Assembly: GCF_900637055.1 (NCBI RefSeq)
Contig: NZ_LR134338.1
Span: forward strand, 6,535,501 to 6,599,500
Length of the DNA stretch: 64,000 bases
Source of the DNA: Brevibacillus brevis
Lineage (GTDB): Bacteria; Bacillota; Bacilli; Brevibacillales; Brevibacillaceae
Direction of reading: 5' to 3'
Positions 54,062 to 63,089 of this stretch are shown in pieces. The notes under the pieces were generated by a model that saw only the letters and a program-made list of their open reading frames with translations, did no database searches and was not told where the DNA came from. The position numbers and the translations under genes are program-made. Positions within the stretch are counted from its first letter, which is position 1. The number at the start of each line of letters is the position of its first letter.

Positions 54062-54094
54062 TCTTAACAGGGGCACCTCTACATAACCTCTACA
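54062..54094 (-). promoter_or_regulatory. Activator-type promoter of the surface-protein gene
   Basis: A direct repeat GTAGAGGT-TAT-GTAGAGGT (minus strand; plus positions 54076-54083 and 54087-54094) has an 11-bp period. It lies just upstream of TAAGAT (54067-54062), where no good -35 box exists. Same-face repeats replacing a -35 are typical of response-regulator activation. The start codon TTG is 22 bp downstream. Confidence 0.55.
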
Positions 54095-54241
54095 ACGTTC
54101 CTAATTCCACCCTGATATATTCTTTATAAGAGGTGTCCTGAAAATCTTGTCGAAGAGTATTCATTATGAGAAAAAATGATATTCTTCGGATTTGGGGCCT
54201 AACAATTTTCTTACTACTATTCATTGAGGGTAATCATTGAA

Positions 54242-57200
54242 ATGAAAACAGTCGCATGGAAATGGACGAAAATGATCGTTGTTGCTCTACTAGTCGTAAC
54301 AGCCCTTCGCTTACTCTGGATGAGTTTCCTCACCACCTTTGACTACGCTGAAAAACCAGTGGCTGTACAAGGCGTGCTTGATTTGCGTGGATGGGAATTC
54401 TCGGGATACCAAACATTACGGTTGGATGGGGAGTGGGAGTTCTTCCCTTCTCAGTTCATAGAGGGAAATGGCCTGAAGAAACCTGAGGGGCAGACATACC
54501 TCCAAGTACCCAAGCGGTGGGGTGAGGCATTTGTTCATGAGCCGGGAATACCGGACTCCTTCCAATTCGGCACGTATCGACTACGCATCTTGCTTGATCC
54601 GGAACAGGAACAGACACTTGGTCTCAGGATCAATGAGCTTCGAACTACCTCGGCTGTCTATGCCAATGGGAAATTAGTCGCCCAGGTAGGACAACCGGCA
54701 ACCAGCTTCATAGAGCATCAAGCACGCAATATTCCCTATACTGTCAAACTGACACCCGAACAAGGTCAAGTAGAGTTGCTTATCCATGCTTCCAATGATG
54801 CCGGGGCAGGAGGAATCACAAAACCTATTCGCTTCGGTACGATAGAAGCTATACAGATGCGGACGATCCTCTCCATCAGTTTGCAACTATTATTACTCGT
54901 CGTGTTTCTGATTCATAGTTTATATGCCTTGCTCCTGTACTTCTTGGGCGCCAGAAATAAAGGCTTGGTATATTTCTCGTTGGTTATGATTTGTGGAATA
55001 TTGACTGTGGTAACAGCGGATGACAAGTTATTATTTGTCTGGTCGCAGTTCGACTATGATTGGACAGTTAAGTTGACGTATCTCGTCTATGTTGGTGCGG
55101 TCGCCTTCATACCTCCCTTGTTTCATCATCTGCTTCCTGCTTATCTAAGCAGAAGGATTTTACAAGGTTTCGGTGGCTTGTGCAGCTTATACGCTATGTT
55201 CATCCTCTTCGTACCTGCTGGAACTATCTTAGCGATGAGCAGAATGCTCTCTATCGTGATGCTCCTATCCGTCATTATTTCTGCCTACATACTCTGGAAA
55301 GCCATTCGGGACAAGGAAGACATTATATTTCTCCTGCTAGCTTGCTTGTTTGTAGGGGTGAATGTGATCTGGACGATTGCTAATGGCATATTAGGCAGAG
55401 AATTTGTTCACTACCCCTTCGATCTGATCTTTGCCGTACTTGCTTTTGCGGCATATTGGTTTAGACGATTTTTCCGGGCAACGACTGAGACGAAACATCT
55501 TGCGGAGAAATTACAGCAAGAGGATAAGCGCAAGGACGAATTTTTGGTGAATACTTCTCATGAACTGAGAAACCCATTACATGGCATCATCAATATCACT
55601 CAAGCGATTATCGAGGATACAAACAATCCCCTTCATGAAGAACACAAAAAGCGTCTGGATATTCTCCTGCATGTCAGCAGACGTCTGACGCTCATGCTAG
55701 ATGATTTGCTGGATGTAACCCGATTAAAGGAGAACACCATTCGCCTGCACGAGAAAAAATTAAACCTGCAGTCTATCTTCGCTGGTGTTTTCGATATGGC
55801 AAAACTGATGCTGGACGGAAAACCGATTGCTTTAAAAGTGGAAATAGACGATTCGTTTCCTTCTGTTCGGGGAGATGAAAACCGGCTTATTCAAATTCTG
55901 TTCAATTTGGTGCATAATGCCATTAAATTTACAGATGAAGGAACCATCACGATTCGCGCGACAACGTCTAGGGGATTTGCGCTTATCCAAGTAGAGGATA
56001 CTGGGGTTGGCATCGAGGAAAAAGCTCTACAAACCATTTTTCAACCTTATGAACAAGCGGAACTGAATTCAATCAGAGCAAGTGGCGGATTCGGGCTTGG
56101 CTTACATATTTCCAAACAGTTGGTTGAGCTGCACGGCGGTACTCTATCGGTTCAGTCCACCCTGGGAAAAGGCTCTGCCTTTACTTTTACCCTCCCACTA
56201 GCTACAGATTCCGTTCCAATAGAAGAAAGCAGCGCTCAGACATGGATGCAGACTTCACTAGAAATAGCCGCTGCAACGACTGATCGAATCACGACACCGA
56301 CAGAAACGGTTTCTTCTATGAATAGAAAAGCAAAAATTATCGTTGTGGATGACGACAGTATTAACCTGAACATCCTTCGCAAAATGCTTGAATCAGATCA
56401 ATATGAAGTAAGCACGGCAACCAGCGCTCAGCAAGCCCTGTCCATGCTGGAACGTAACCCGGTGGATCTGGTCATCTCAGACGTCATGATGCCTCACGTA
56501 TCCGGCTATGAACTAACACGCATCATCCGGGAACGATTCTCTGTGTTAGAACTGCCTGTCCTGCTCTTGACCGCGCGCAATCGTTCCGAGGATATTGTAG
56601 CCGGCTTTCAAGCAGGAGCGAACGACTATGTTAAGAAACCCGTCGATGCTTGGGAATTAAAGGCAAGAGTAAAAGCCTTAACAGAACTTAAAATATCCTT
56701 CGATGAACGTTTGCGTATGGAAGGAGCATGGTTACAATCACAAATTGAACCTCATTTTTTATTTAACGCATTAAATTCAATTGCCGCCTTGGGACTTCAG
56801 GACTTCACGAAAATGCAAGCATTGCTTGAAGAGTTTAGCAACTATTTGCGTTTGAGCTTCGACTTTCATAATTCTGAACCCGTTATTTCGCTTCACGATG
56901 AACTTGATCTTGTTCGATCTTATTTGTATATCGAGAAGCAACGATTTGGCGATCGATTGCAAGTGGAATGGGATCTGGACCCTGATCTCGATTTTTGCTT
57001 ACCGCCCTTATCCATACAACCGCTAGTCGAAAATGCAATCAAACACGGCTTAATGCAAAGCACAAGTGGGGGAACAGTCTGGATTCACATCAAAGACAAA
57101 GAGGAATATTTCGAAGTTTCAATCCAAGACGATGGGGATGGGATAACAGAGGAAGATCTGAATCAACTTTTCAGCCAAACAAGGCATGGCAAAAAAAGAG

Positions 57201-57316
57201 CAAGCGTAGGTCTGCGAAATATTGAACGGCGACTAAAACAACTATATAACCAGGGATTAACATTTGATAGCTCACCTGAACAAGGTACGATCGTCACTTT
57301 CAAAATCCCAAAATAA
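54242..57316 (+). CDS. Large hybrid sensor histidine kinase (7TM, HisKA, REC, LytS-type kinase)
   Basis: Membrane sensor of about 1024 residues. TM helix 10-30; extracytoplasmic beta domain 40-205 of the 7TMR-DISM type (DLRGWEF, LRLDGEWEFFP); seven helices 205-420; HisKA with His440 (NTSHELRNPLHG); HATPase 540-660 (GGFGLGLHISKQLVELHGG); receiver 700-815 with Asp747 (ISDVMMPHVSG); then a second kinase core with LytS-type His838 (IEPHFLFNALNS) and a HATPase tail (VGLRNIERRLKQLY). Two kinase modules in one chain are unusual. It shares a terminator with the convergent response regulator and is divergent from the SLH gene. Confidence 0.9.
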   Translation: MKTVAWKWTKMIVVALLVVTALRLLWMSFLTTFDYAEKPVAVQGVLDLRGWEFSGYQTLRLDGEWEFFPSQFIEGNGLKKPEGQTYLQVPKRWGEAFVHEPGIPDSFQFGTYRLRILLDPEQEQTLGLRINELRTTSAVYANGKLVAQVGQPATSFIEHQARNIPYTVKLTPEQGQVELLIHASNDAGAGGITKPIRFGTIEAIQMRTILSISLQLLLLVVFLIHSLYALLLYFLGARNKGLVYFSLVMICGILTVVTADDKLLFVWSQFDYDWTVKLTYLVYVGAVAFIPPLFHHLLPAYLSRRILQGFGGLCSLYAMFILFVPAGTILAMSRMLSIVMLLSVIISAYILWKAIRDKEDIIFLLLACLFVGVNVIWTIANGILGREFVHYPFDLIFAVLAFAAYWFRRFFRATTETKHLAEKLQQEDKRKDEFLVNTSHELRNPLHGIINITQAIIEDTNNPLHEEHKKRLDILLHVSRRLTLMLDDLLDVTRLKENTIRLHEKKLNLQSIFAGVFDMAKLMLDGKPIALKVEIDDSFPSVRGDENRLIQILFNLVHNAIKFTDEGTITIRATTSRGFALIQVEDTGVGIEEKALQTIFQPYEQAELNSIRASGGFGLGLHISKQLVELHGGTLSVQSTLGKGSAFTFTLPLATDSVPIEESSAQTWMQTSLEIAAATTDRITTPTETVSSMNRKAKIIVVDDDSINLNILRKMLESDQYEVSTATSAQQALSMLERNPVDLVISDVMMPHVSGYELTRIIRERFSVLELPVLLLTARNRSEDIVAGFQAGANDYVKKPVDAWELKARVKALTELKISFDERLRMEGAWLQSQIEPHFLFNALNSIAALGLQDFTKMQALLEEFSNYLRLSFDFHNSEPVISLHDELDLVRSYLYIEKQRFGDRLQVEWDLDPDLDFCLPPLSIQPLVENAIKHGLMQSTSGGTVWIHIKDKEEYFEVSIQDDGDGITEEDLNQLFSQTRHGKKRASVGLRNIERRLKQLYNQGLTFDSSPEQGTIVTFKIPK

Positions 57317-57346
57317 GGAATAAACTACTTGGTTTATTCCTTATTT
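57311..57346. terminator. Shared bidirectional terminator overlapping both stop codons
   Basis: AATAAGGAATAAAC / GTTTATTCCTTATT with a 6-nt loop and T-runs on both sides. The kinase stop TAA lies in one arm and the response-regulator stop in the other. Confidence 0.88.
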
Positions 57347-58464
57347 TTCTGCTTCCAAAGTTGATACCATTCTGTAATAGCCGGATTAGGCTGTTCTTGC
57401 AATTCGTTCCATAACACACTCGTTAATTGATCATATTGCTTGTGAACCGAAGAGTGCCTTCCCATGTCAGCAAATATTTTCATAAGGTAAAAATAGGCTT
57501 CTTCCTCGAGCGGATAACGCTGACAAATGTCCAAACATAGCGTGATGGCTTTGTCCCATTCATCATTGGCATAATACCAATCCACCATTTTCACGGCGGT
57601 TTGCACCCATTGCAGTTGTAATCTTTGACGCTCGCTTTCTGCCCATATGTAATGATGCTCTTGCAAATAATCTCCTTTACACAGAGCTATCGCTTGTTCA
57701 TACTCGCCAATCGTCTCCCCAGATAAGGATAAGTCAGAGCGAAAAAACCGCTCAAACTGATCTACATCCAAGATGGTTTGTTCTAGTCTTACCTTATACC
57801 CTTCTGATGTATTGCTGAGTTGAAAATATTTACTAAATGGCGCCAAAGTTTTGCGAATATGATAGATAGCCGTATACAATTGATGATAGGCTTTTTCCGG
57901 TTCTAGCTCTGGCCAGAGCAACTCAATGATCGCCGTTTTATTAACCGACGTTCCCCTGTGTTGAACCAAATATAAGAACAACTGCTGCACCTTGGCAGTT
58001 CGCCAGCGAAGTGGGATTTCCTGGCCTCCATCTACAATCCTTACATGTTGAAACAGACTCATTTGTAAATTCTCCGACTTCTGAAGGGAGAAGGTCGTAT
58101 GTTCCTCCATCCTGGATTGAATTCGTTTCATTGTATTTTGCAGTCGTTGCTTGCCAACTGGCTTTAAGACATAGTCAAGGGCGTTCAGCTCAAATGCTTT
58201 AATTGCATATCTCTCATATGCGGTGACGAAAACTATTTGTAATTGAGGTTTCACTTCCAAAAGCTGTTCGGCCAACTCGATACCGTTTAGCTTTGGTATT
58301 TGAATATCCAAAAAGACAATATCAATCTCATTTTTTTCAATCTCTCGTTTGCCGATCATCGGATCCGTATACTTGCCAACAATTTCAAAATCGCCGATAT
58401 GTAATAACTGATGCTCCAAATAATTTAATGCCAACTCTTCATCGTCGATTAAGATCGCTTTCAT
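57334..58464 (-). CDS. Response regulator with receiver and SARP/BTAD output
   Basis: 376 residues. Receiver 1-120 with phospho-Asp53 (FLDIQIPKLNG) and the DD pair at 7-8; then an OmpR-like winged helix about 150-220 (RWRTAKVQQLFLYLVQHRGTSVNKTAIIELLWPE) and a bacterial transcriptional activation (BTAD) helical domain 235-370 (YLQEHHYIWAESERQRL). This receiver-SARP arrangement is found in Bacillales and works with DISM-type kinases such as the convergent one. ATG 58464 is chosen (GTGGGG upstream). Its output target may be the SLH gene. Confidence 0.88.
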   Translation of the reverse strand: MKAILIDDEELALNYLEHQLLHIGDFEIVGKYTDPMIGKREIEKNEIDIVFLDIQIPKLNGIELAEQLLEVKPQLQIVFVTAYERYAIKAFELNALDYVLKPVGKQRLQNTMKRIQSRMEEHTTFSLQKSENLQMSLFQHVRIVDGGQEIPLRWRTAKVQQLFLYLVQHRGTSVNKTAIIELLWPELEPEKAYHQLYTAIYHIRKTLAPFSKYFQLSNTSEGYKVRLEQTILDVDQFERFFRSDLSLSGETIGEYEQAIALCKGDYLQEHHYIWAESERQRLQLQWVQTAVKMVDWYYANDEWDKAITLCLDICQRYPLEEEAYFYLMKIFADMGRHSSVHKQYDQLTSVLWNELQEQPNPAITEWYQLWKQKNKE

Positions 58465-58569
58465 CCTGTTCCCCACTTTAATATTCTATCTATTTTCTAA
58501 ACTATTCCCTCCCTGAACATTTACTAAAACATTCCCGCTCCGCTACTTAGGTTACTGCTCAACTTGCCT

Positions 58570-58947
58570 TTACCTTTCCTCCCCTTGTATCGTTGAATTT
58601 TCATTAAGCCGCACTTTATAAGACTCGCCCCATGCTTTCATTGACATAATGACCGGTTCCAGAGTCCTTCCGAAATCAGTAAGGGAGTATTCCACTCTTG
58701 GAGGAACCTCTTTATATATTTCGCGATGAATGATGCCATCCCGTTCAAGCTCTCTTAACTGCAAGGTGAGCATAAATTGCGTGATTCCCGGATTGAGGCG
58801 CCTGAATTCATTGAATCTTTTCGTTCCGTTCAGGAGCTGATAGAGAATGATCCCCTTCCACTTTCCACCAATAACATCCAGCGTTGTTTCAACCGGACAT
58901 GCTTGCATATCTGGACTTACTCCATATTTCTTTCTTCGGTCTCCCAT
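58570..58947 (-). CDS. HxlR-family transcriptional regulator
   Basis: Winged-helix regulator of 125 residues. 'CPVETTLDVIGGKWKGIILYQLLNGTKRFNEFRR' is the HxlR signature with the Cys near residue 17 that senses electrophiles in relatives such as YodB and HypR. The ATG at 58947 has GGGGGAT upstream. It is divergent from a quinone-reductase-like dehydrogenase, its probable target; induction by reactive carbonyl or quinone compounds is inferred. Confidence 0.9.
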   Translation of the reverse strand: MGDRRKKYGVSPDMQACPVETTLDVIGGKWKGIILYQLLNGTKRFNEFRRLNPGITQFMLTLQLRELERDGIIHREIYKEVPPRVEYSLTDFGRTLEPVIMSMKAWGESYKVRLNENSTIQGEER

Positions 58948-59072
58948 CAGTTTATCCCCCAATGGTTTGATTTTTAATACTATACCATAAAAATATGCGT
59001 ACTTACTTAAAGTAATTGAATCGATTTACAATGCAACTGTACAACATTTCCTATTTGAGAGGATGGATACCC

Positions 59073-60116
59073 ATGAATACTCACCAAAAGATGAAAGCTG
59101 TCGGTGCTTACCGATACCTCCCTATAACCAATCCGGAAAGCCTGATTGATCTGCACTTGGATAAACCGGAACCTACAGGCCGCGATTTGCTTGTACGTGT
59201 AAAAGCAATCTCTGTCAACCCTGCAGACGTAGGCGTCCGCGAAAGTCATAACTACGAAGCCGATTCACCGAAAATTCTTGGTTGGGATGCCGCTGGAATC
59301 GTAGAACAGGTTGGTCCTGACTGCCAATTGTTTAAACCTGGGGACAAGATCTATTATGCCGGCAGTGTGTCTCGATCAGGCAGCAACAGTGAATTTCACT
59401 TAGTTGATGAACGAATTGTGGGAAATATGCCGAGAAGTTTGGATTTCGCTGCCGCTGCCGCCTTACCGCTCACCTCGATAACTGCATGGGAGGGCCTCTT
59501 TGATCGTTTAGGAATTAGCGTAAATACAGGCGAAAACAAAAACATACTGATTATCGGTGCAGCTGGAGGAGTAGGATCGATTGCTATTCAACTTGCAAAA
59601 TTAGCAGGTTTGACCGTCATCGGTACTGCTTCACGTCCAGAGTCAATTCAATGGGTCAAAACTCTCGGTGCGGATTTTATCATAAACCACAACAACCCTT
59701 TTCTCCCTCAACTCAAGGAAGTTGGTATTGACACCGTAGATTATATCCTTTGCTTGAATGATACTGTTCAGCATCTTGAAAATATGGCGGAAGTCATTGT
59801 CCCCCAAGGTAAAATTTGCTCTATCGTTCCTGCAAATAAGACTACCTGGGCAGGGAGCTTGAAAATGGACTTGCTGTTTTCTAAAAGTGTAACGTTTGTA
59901 TGGGAGTTCATGTTTACACGGTCCTTGTTTCATACCAATGACATGATCAAACAACACGAATTGTTGAACGAACTGGCGGACTTAATCGATGATGGGAAAA
60001 TAAAAACTACGCTGACTGAACGACTGGAGCCCATTAATGCAGCAAACCTGCGTTTCGCGCATGAGAAGTTGGAATCTGGACGGACCATTGGAAAAATTGT
60101 TTTAGAAAACTTCTGA
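59073..60116 (+). CDS. Zinc-type alcohol dehydrogenase-like / quinone oxidoreductase
   Basis: Medium-chain dehydrogenase/reductase of about 347 residues. N-terminal GroES-like domain (VKAISVNPADVGVR, GWDAAGIVEQVG) and Rossmann domain with 'IIGAAGGVGSIAIQLAKLAG'. The zinc ligands of true alcohol dehydrogenases are lacking, so NADPH-dependent reduction of quinones or enones is likely (TIGR02817-like). I take ATG 59073, with GAGAGGATGG upstream; a codon at 59016 lacks a site. Divergent from hxlR. Confidence 0.88.
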   Translation: MNTHQKMKAVGAYRYLPITNPESLIDLHLDKPEPTGRDLLVRVKAISVNPADVGVRESHNYEADSPKILGWDAAGIVEQVGPDCQLFKPGDKIYYAGSVSRSGSNSEFHLVDERIVGNMPRSLDFAAAAALPLTSITAWEGLFDRLGISVNTGENKNILIIGAAGGVGSIAIQLAKLAGLTVIGTASRPESIQWVKTLGADFIINHNNPFLPQLKEVGIDTVDYILCLNDTVQHLENMAEVIVPQGKICSIVPANKTTWAGSLKMDLLFSKSVTFVWEFMFTRSLFHTNDMIKQHELLNELADLIDDGKIKTTLTERLEPINAANLRFAHEKLESGRTIGKIVLENF

Positions 60117-60178
60117 TACAACGAGGACGAAGTAGGCACGTTTGGTTCCAAAACGCGGTAATGTGAATAAACAACGCT

Positions 60179-60208
60179 AAGGCCCCTTGCTACTATGGGG
60201 CCTTTTTG
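60179..60208 (+). terminator. Rho-independent terminator
   Basis: AAGGCCCC / GGGGCCTT stem, 10-nt loop, TTTTT. Ends the dehydrogenase transcript. Confidence 0.85.
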
Positions 60209-60498
60209 AGTACAACGGTATGTGCTGGCGAGACAAATTCTCCCCAGACTCTGTAAAAACTTGCTTTTACTTGTGATAAGGTTCAGCGTAACGGATCGGA
60301 CGGTCAATTTTTTTATAACAACTAACAATATATCCACCAACCTAATACAACTGTAAGTGTATCAAGTTGGCGAATCACCATTGTAAGTTAAGTTATCTAG
60401 ATTAAGAAAATTCATTCCTCAATTCTGTGTAATCTAATATCATCAAGACTTCTCATTTTTTAAATCGGTGTTATCAGAATAACGGATAAGGTTTTATA
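60209..60498 (-). other. 290-bp noncoding stretch after the reverse transcriptase gene
   Basis: No convincing ORF. It is AT-rich and holds several inverted repeats: CCAAC..ATACA / TGTAT..GTTGG (60337-60370, two 5-bp helices) and GTTAT-CAGA-ATAAC (60470-60483) next to the RT stop. It may be a 3' noncoding RNA of the RT unit, a terminator region, or spacer; the sequence alone does not decide. Confidence 0.35.
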
Positions 60499-62343
60499 TT
60501 AATATTTTTTTATAAGTTCCCCTAATCGATTTGAGACACGCCTTTCGCAACTCCCTAACGATTTGACAGAGATTTTTTTGTGTTGTTTCTTAACCCAATT
60601 TCTGATTGTTGGAGAAACTGCAATACCCAGGACGGATAGCTTAAGCCAAGACCTAGCATCATAAATTTTACCACCGATGAATGCATTCTTAGGAGCTATT
60701 AATTCATTGGCAGGAGCTTTAAGATTTGGGTTGTTTTGCAATTTGTTTAACATAGTACCGAGACTTGTAACTGCCTGCCCTCCGATTTGTGCGCTCAATG
60801 ACATTACATCATTGATTTTTGTATGGTCGAGTGCTAATAAACTAACGAGTAATGAACGAGCAACACTATTTGGAATAATATGACCGTGTTTTTGAAGTAC
60901 ATTTATTATGGTTGGTACTGACCTTCGATCCCCTAACCAATAAAGTGCTATTGCTGCTGCTCCCTTTGGAACGGCTCTCTCGGTACCTTTAACTTTACCA
61001 ATAATCCAATCACGACAAAATTCACGATATTGTTTAGAGCAAGGAGAATCAATATTCGAATATAAAATTACCTCAAAAAAATTAGTTTCTACAGACTCAT
61101 ATAGAGACTCTCCTCGCTCTACATACCTTTTAAACAAACGCAATAATCTTGCATAGTTACCTGTACTCGCTATGTATTCAAAAATTCTCTCCGACAAGTG
61201 AGGATGCTCAATAAGATCATCATAAACCCTACCAACAAGCCCGTCCCACTTAATTTTGCCTGCATAATAATAAATTCTTTTTAAAATTTTGTCCCAGTGC
61301 CCCACATTTTCCAGTTTTTTCGCTTGTTGGTATAACCTATTAAGCATTTTTTTAAGTTGCGAAGATGTATACATTTTACTTTTTAATGCATCAGCAAATT
61401 CATCTAAATCTTGATTGCTATCAAGATGGAATACCTCCACAACCTCATTTGCGGTAAGAAACTTGGTTTTTCCGGAGTTTAATACCAACCTTTGTTCTGC
61501 CAAAGATTTTGTAAGTAATCTAACAGTTATCCTTGCCTGAGTTTTATTTCTTACTGCGATAGTTTGATCATCCATCCACCTTACGTAGTTATCTTCACCG
61601 AAATGATTTGTAATTTTGACATCATGTTCAAAAAGATATACATGAGCTAATTGTCGGGATGCATCATGTTCTTCTACCGGAAGTCCTATTCTTGGATTAG
61701 GCGACAATCCGCAGCTTGGTTTAAATTCCTCCAACATTCTACCCAATAATCCAATAGCTTTACGTGGTAATCCAGCTGGTGATATGTACTCTAGCAAGAG
61801 TTCATGATGAACCGATTCAAAGTAATTCGTAATATCTGTTACCACTAACACCGGATGTACTGAGTTAAGCAGCGTCTTTGTTCTGTATTGTTGATATCTC
61901 TTCCATAATTTTAGTGGGTCCTCGTAAAAGTCTTTAAAATTATCAGTCGATAAGAATATTTCCCCACCTTTTTGACCGATTGGTTTCACAGTATGCTTCC
62001 TCGAAAAAAATACTCCTTTTTTTTGATATTTCCTAAGCCGATTATAGACTTGGTCTGCAATCACTCTATACACCAGTGCATCTTCTAAATGTAGAATTGA
62101 CAAAGTACGGTAAGCACCTTTAGTTTTAGCCATCTCAAAAGTACTTGGTTTTTTGGGGGTGTACGATCCACTAAGAATACGTTCCCTGACAGTTTTAATT
62201 TGATGGTCTAAATTCAACTCATATTCTAAGTAATCTATACAGTCACGTACATTTGCTGTCTTGAGATCTTTACGAATGACCTTCCAAGTATTTTTTAAGT
62301 TTCGAAGGCTAAACATCTCATTGAATTCTCGGTCACTTGCCAT
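60499..62343 (-). CDS. Stand-alone reverse transcriptase with helical C-terminal extension (DRT/Abi-like)
   Basis: 614 residues. RT motifs in order: 'YRTLSILHLEDALVYRVIAD' (RT1-2 region), 'VLVVTDITNYFESVHHELL' with Asp170 (motif A), 'GLPVEEHDASRQLAHVYL' (RT4), 'YVRWMDDQTIA' with Asp258-Asp259 (motif C, WMDD instead of YADD), and 'RLVLNSGKTKFLT' (motif D). No maturase/thumb domain, integrase or retron VTG motif. Residues 400-614 form a helical, HEAT-like extension. Such solitary RTs (DRT, AbiA/AbiK-type) act in phage defence. GAGGTG precedes the ATG; 56 bp separate it from the nuclease gene upstream. Confidence 0.88.
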   Translation of the reverse strand: MASDREFNEMFSLRNLKNTWKVIRKDLKTANVRDCIDYLEYELNLDHQIKTVRERILSGSYTPKKPSTFEMAKTKGAYRTLSILHLEDALVYRVIADQVYNRLRKYQKKGVFFSRKHTVKPIGQKGGEIFLSTDNFKDFYEDPLKLWKRYQQYRTKTLLNSVHPVLVVTDITNYFESVHHELLLEYISPAGLPRKAIGLLGRMLEEFKPSCGLSPNPRIGLPVEEHDASRQLAHVYLFEHDVKITNHFGEDNYVRWMDDQTIAVRNKTQARITVRLLTKSLAEQRLVLNSGKTKFLTANEVVEVFHLDSNQDLDEFADALKSKMYTSSQLKKMLNRLYQQAKKLENVGHWDKILKRIYYYAGKIKWDGLVGRVYDDLIEHPHLSERIFEYIASTGNYARLLRLFKRYVERGESLYESVETNFFEVILYSNIDSPCSKQYREFCRDWIIGKVKGTERAVPKGAAAIALYWLGDRRSVPTIINVLQKHGHIIPNSVARSLLVSLLALDHTKINDVMSLSAQIGGQAVTSLGTMLNKLQNNPNLKAPANELIAPKNAFIGGKIYDARSWLKLSVLGIAVSPTIRNWVKKQHKKISVKSLGSCERRVSNRLGELIKKY

Positions 62344-62399
62344 ATTTTTAGCACCTCTTCAATTAGGGACTGAGAGTCAAATTTAAGGTAATGATGCAT

Positions 62400-63044
62400 T
62401 TACTTAGCAAGAAAGTACTGTTGATCTTCGAATTTCAAGCATATTCCTCTGTTACTATCGTTCCCCCATAAAAAATCATCGCACCAGCATTTTTCCTCCT
62501 CTCCTATCTCTAATATGTTTTTCCACCCGCATCCCTGACACCAAATAAGGGCACTTCCGCATTCTCTACAATTTCCAGCTAAAAATAAAGTTACAATCCC
62601 ATCAACAACAAAACCATTACTTTGATCCATCACAATACAATCGTTTTCACAACTTGGGCACATCTTCCACATTTCAGGAACAACTAACTCAAGAGCCTCT
62701 TCTATGGAAAATATCCTTAAATCTAATCCCGAGAACTGTGCCTTCCTTTCCGCCGGTTTAGTCCAACCTGAGTTAGTAACTATAACAGCTTTATTAGCAC
62801 CCACAGCATTCGCAAGGGAAAGTACTTCTTCAACAACTTTTACATCCAGTACATTCTTCCTGAGCTTGGCATCAATCAATATCCCTAGTTTATGACCCTT
62901 ACCCATTATTTCCCACCATACATCTATCTGTCTTGGCTGCCCAGTAACTAGGTCAGGCAACGTAATATTTTTTTCCACCTTACCAATTTGCTCCATCTGT
63001 CTGTAAAGTTCCCCCACTGCTTCTTGGTATTCTTGCCATTTCAT
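62400..63044 (-). CDS. Mrr-like restriction endonuclease with zinc ribbons
   Basis: 214 residues. The N-terminal 120 residues have a PD-(D/E)xK nuclease core: 'RQIDVWWEI' (catalytic Asp), 'GILIDAKLRK' (D-x-K), then 'ALSLANAVGANKAVIVTNSGWTKPA', the Mrr-type strand with the helix. The C-terminal half has Cys pairs (CPSCENDC, GNCRECG, WCQGCGW, CWCDD) for two zinc ribbons that may bind nucleic acid. It would cut modified or invading DNA. Same strand as the RT and Vsr genes. Confidence 0.82.
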   Translation of the reverse strand: MKWQEYQEAVGELYRQMEQIGKVEKNITLPDLVTGQPRQIDVWWEIMGKGHKLGILIDAKLRKNVLDVKVVEEVLSLANAVGANKAVIVTNSGWTKPAERKAQFSGLDLRIFSIEEALELVVPEMWKMCPSCENDCIVMDQSNGFVVDGIVTLFLAGNCRECGSALIWCQGCGWKNILEIGEEEKCWCDDFLWGNDSNRGICLKFEDQQYFLAK

Positions 63045-63089
63045 TCAAAACACGCCCTTTCCTCCAAGTTTTGTCTGTCTATCAGCGAT

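Noticed and set aside
59930..60340. 136-codon minus-strand frame after the RT gene
   Set aside because: Half lies antisense to the dehydrogenase gene and across its terminator; no ribosome site.
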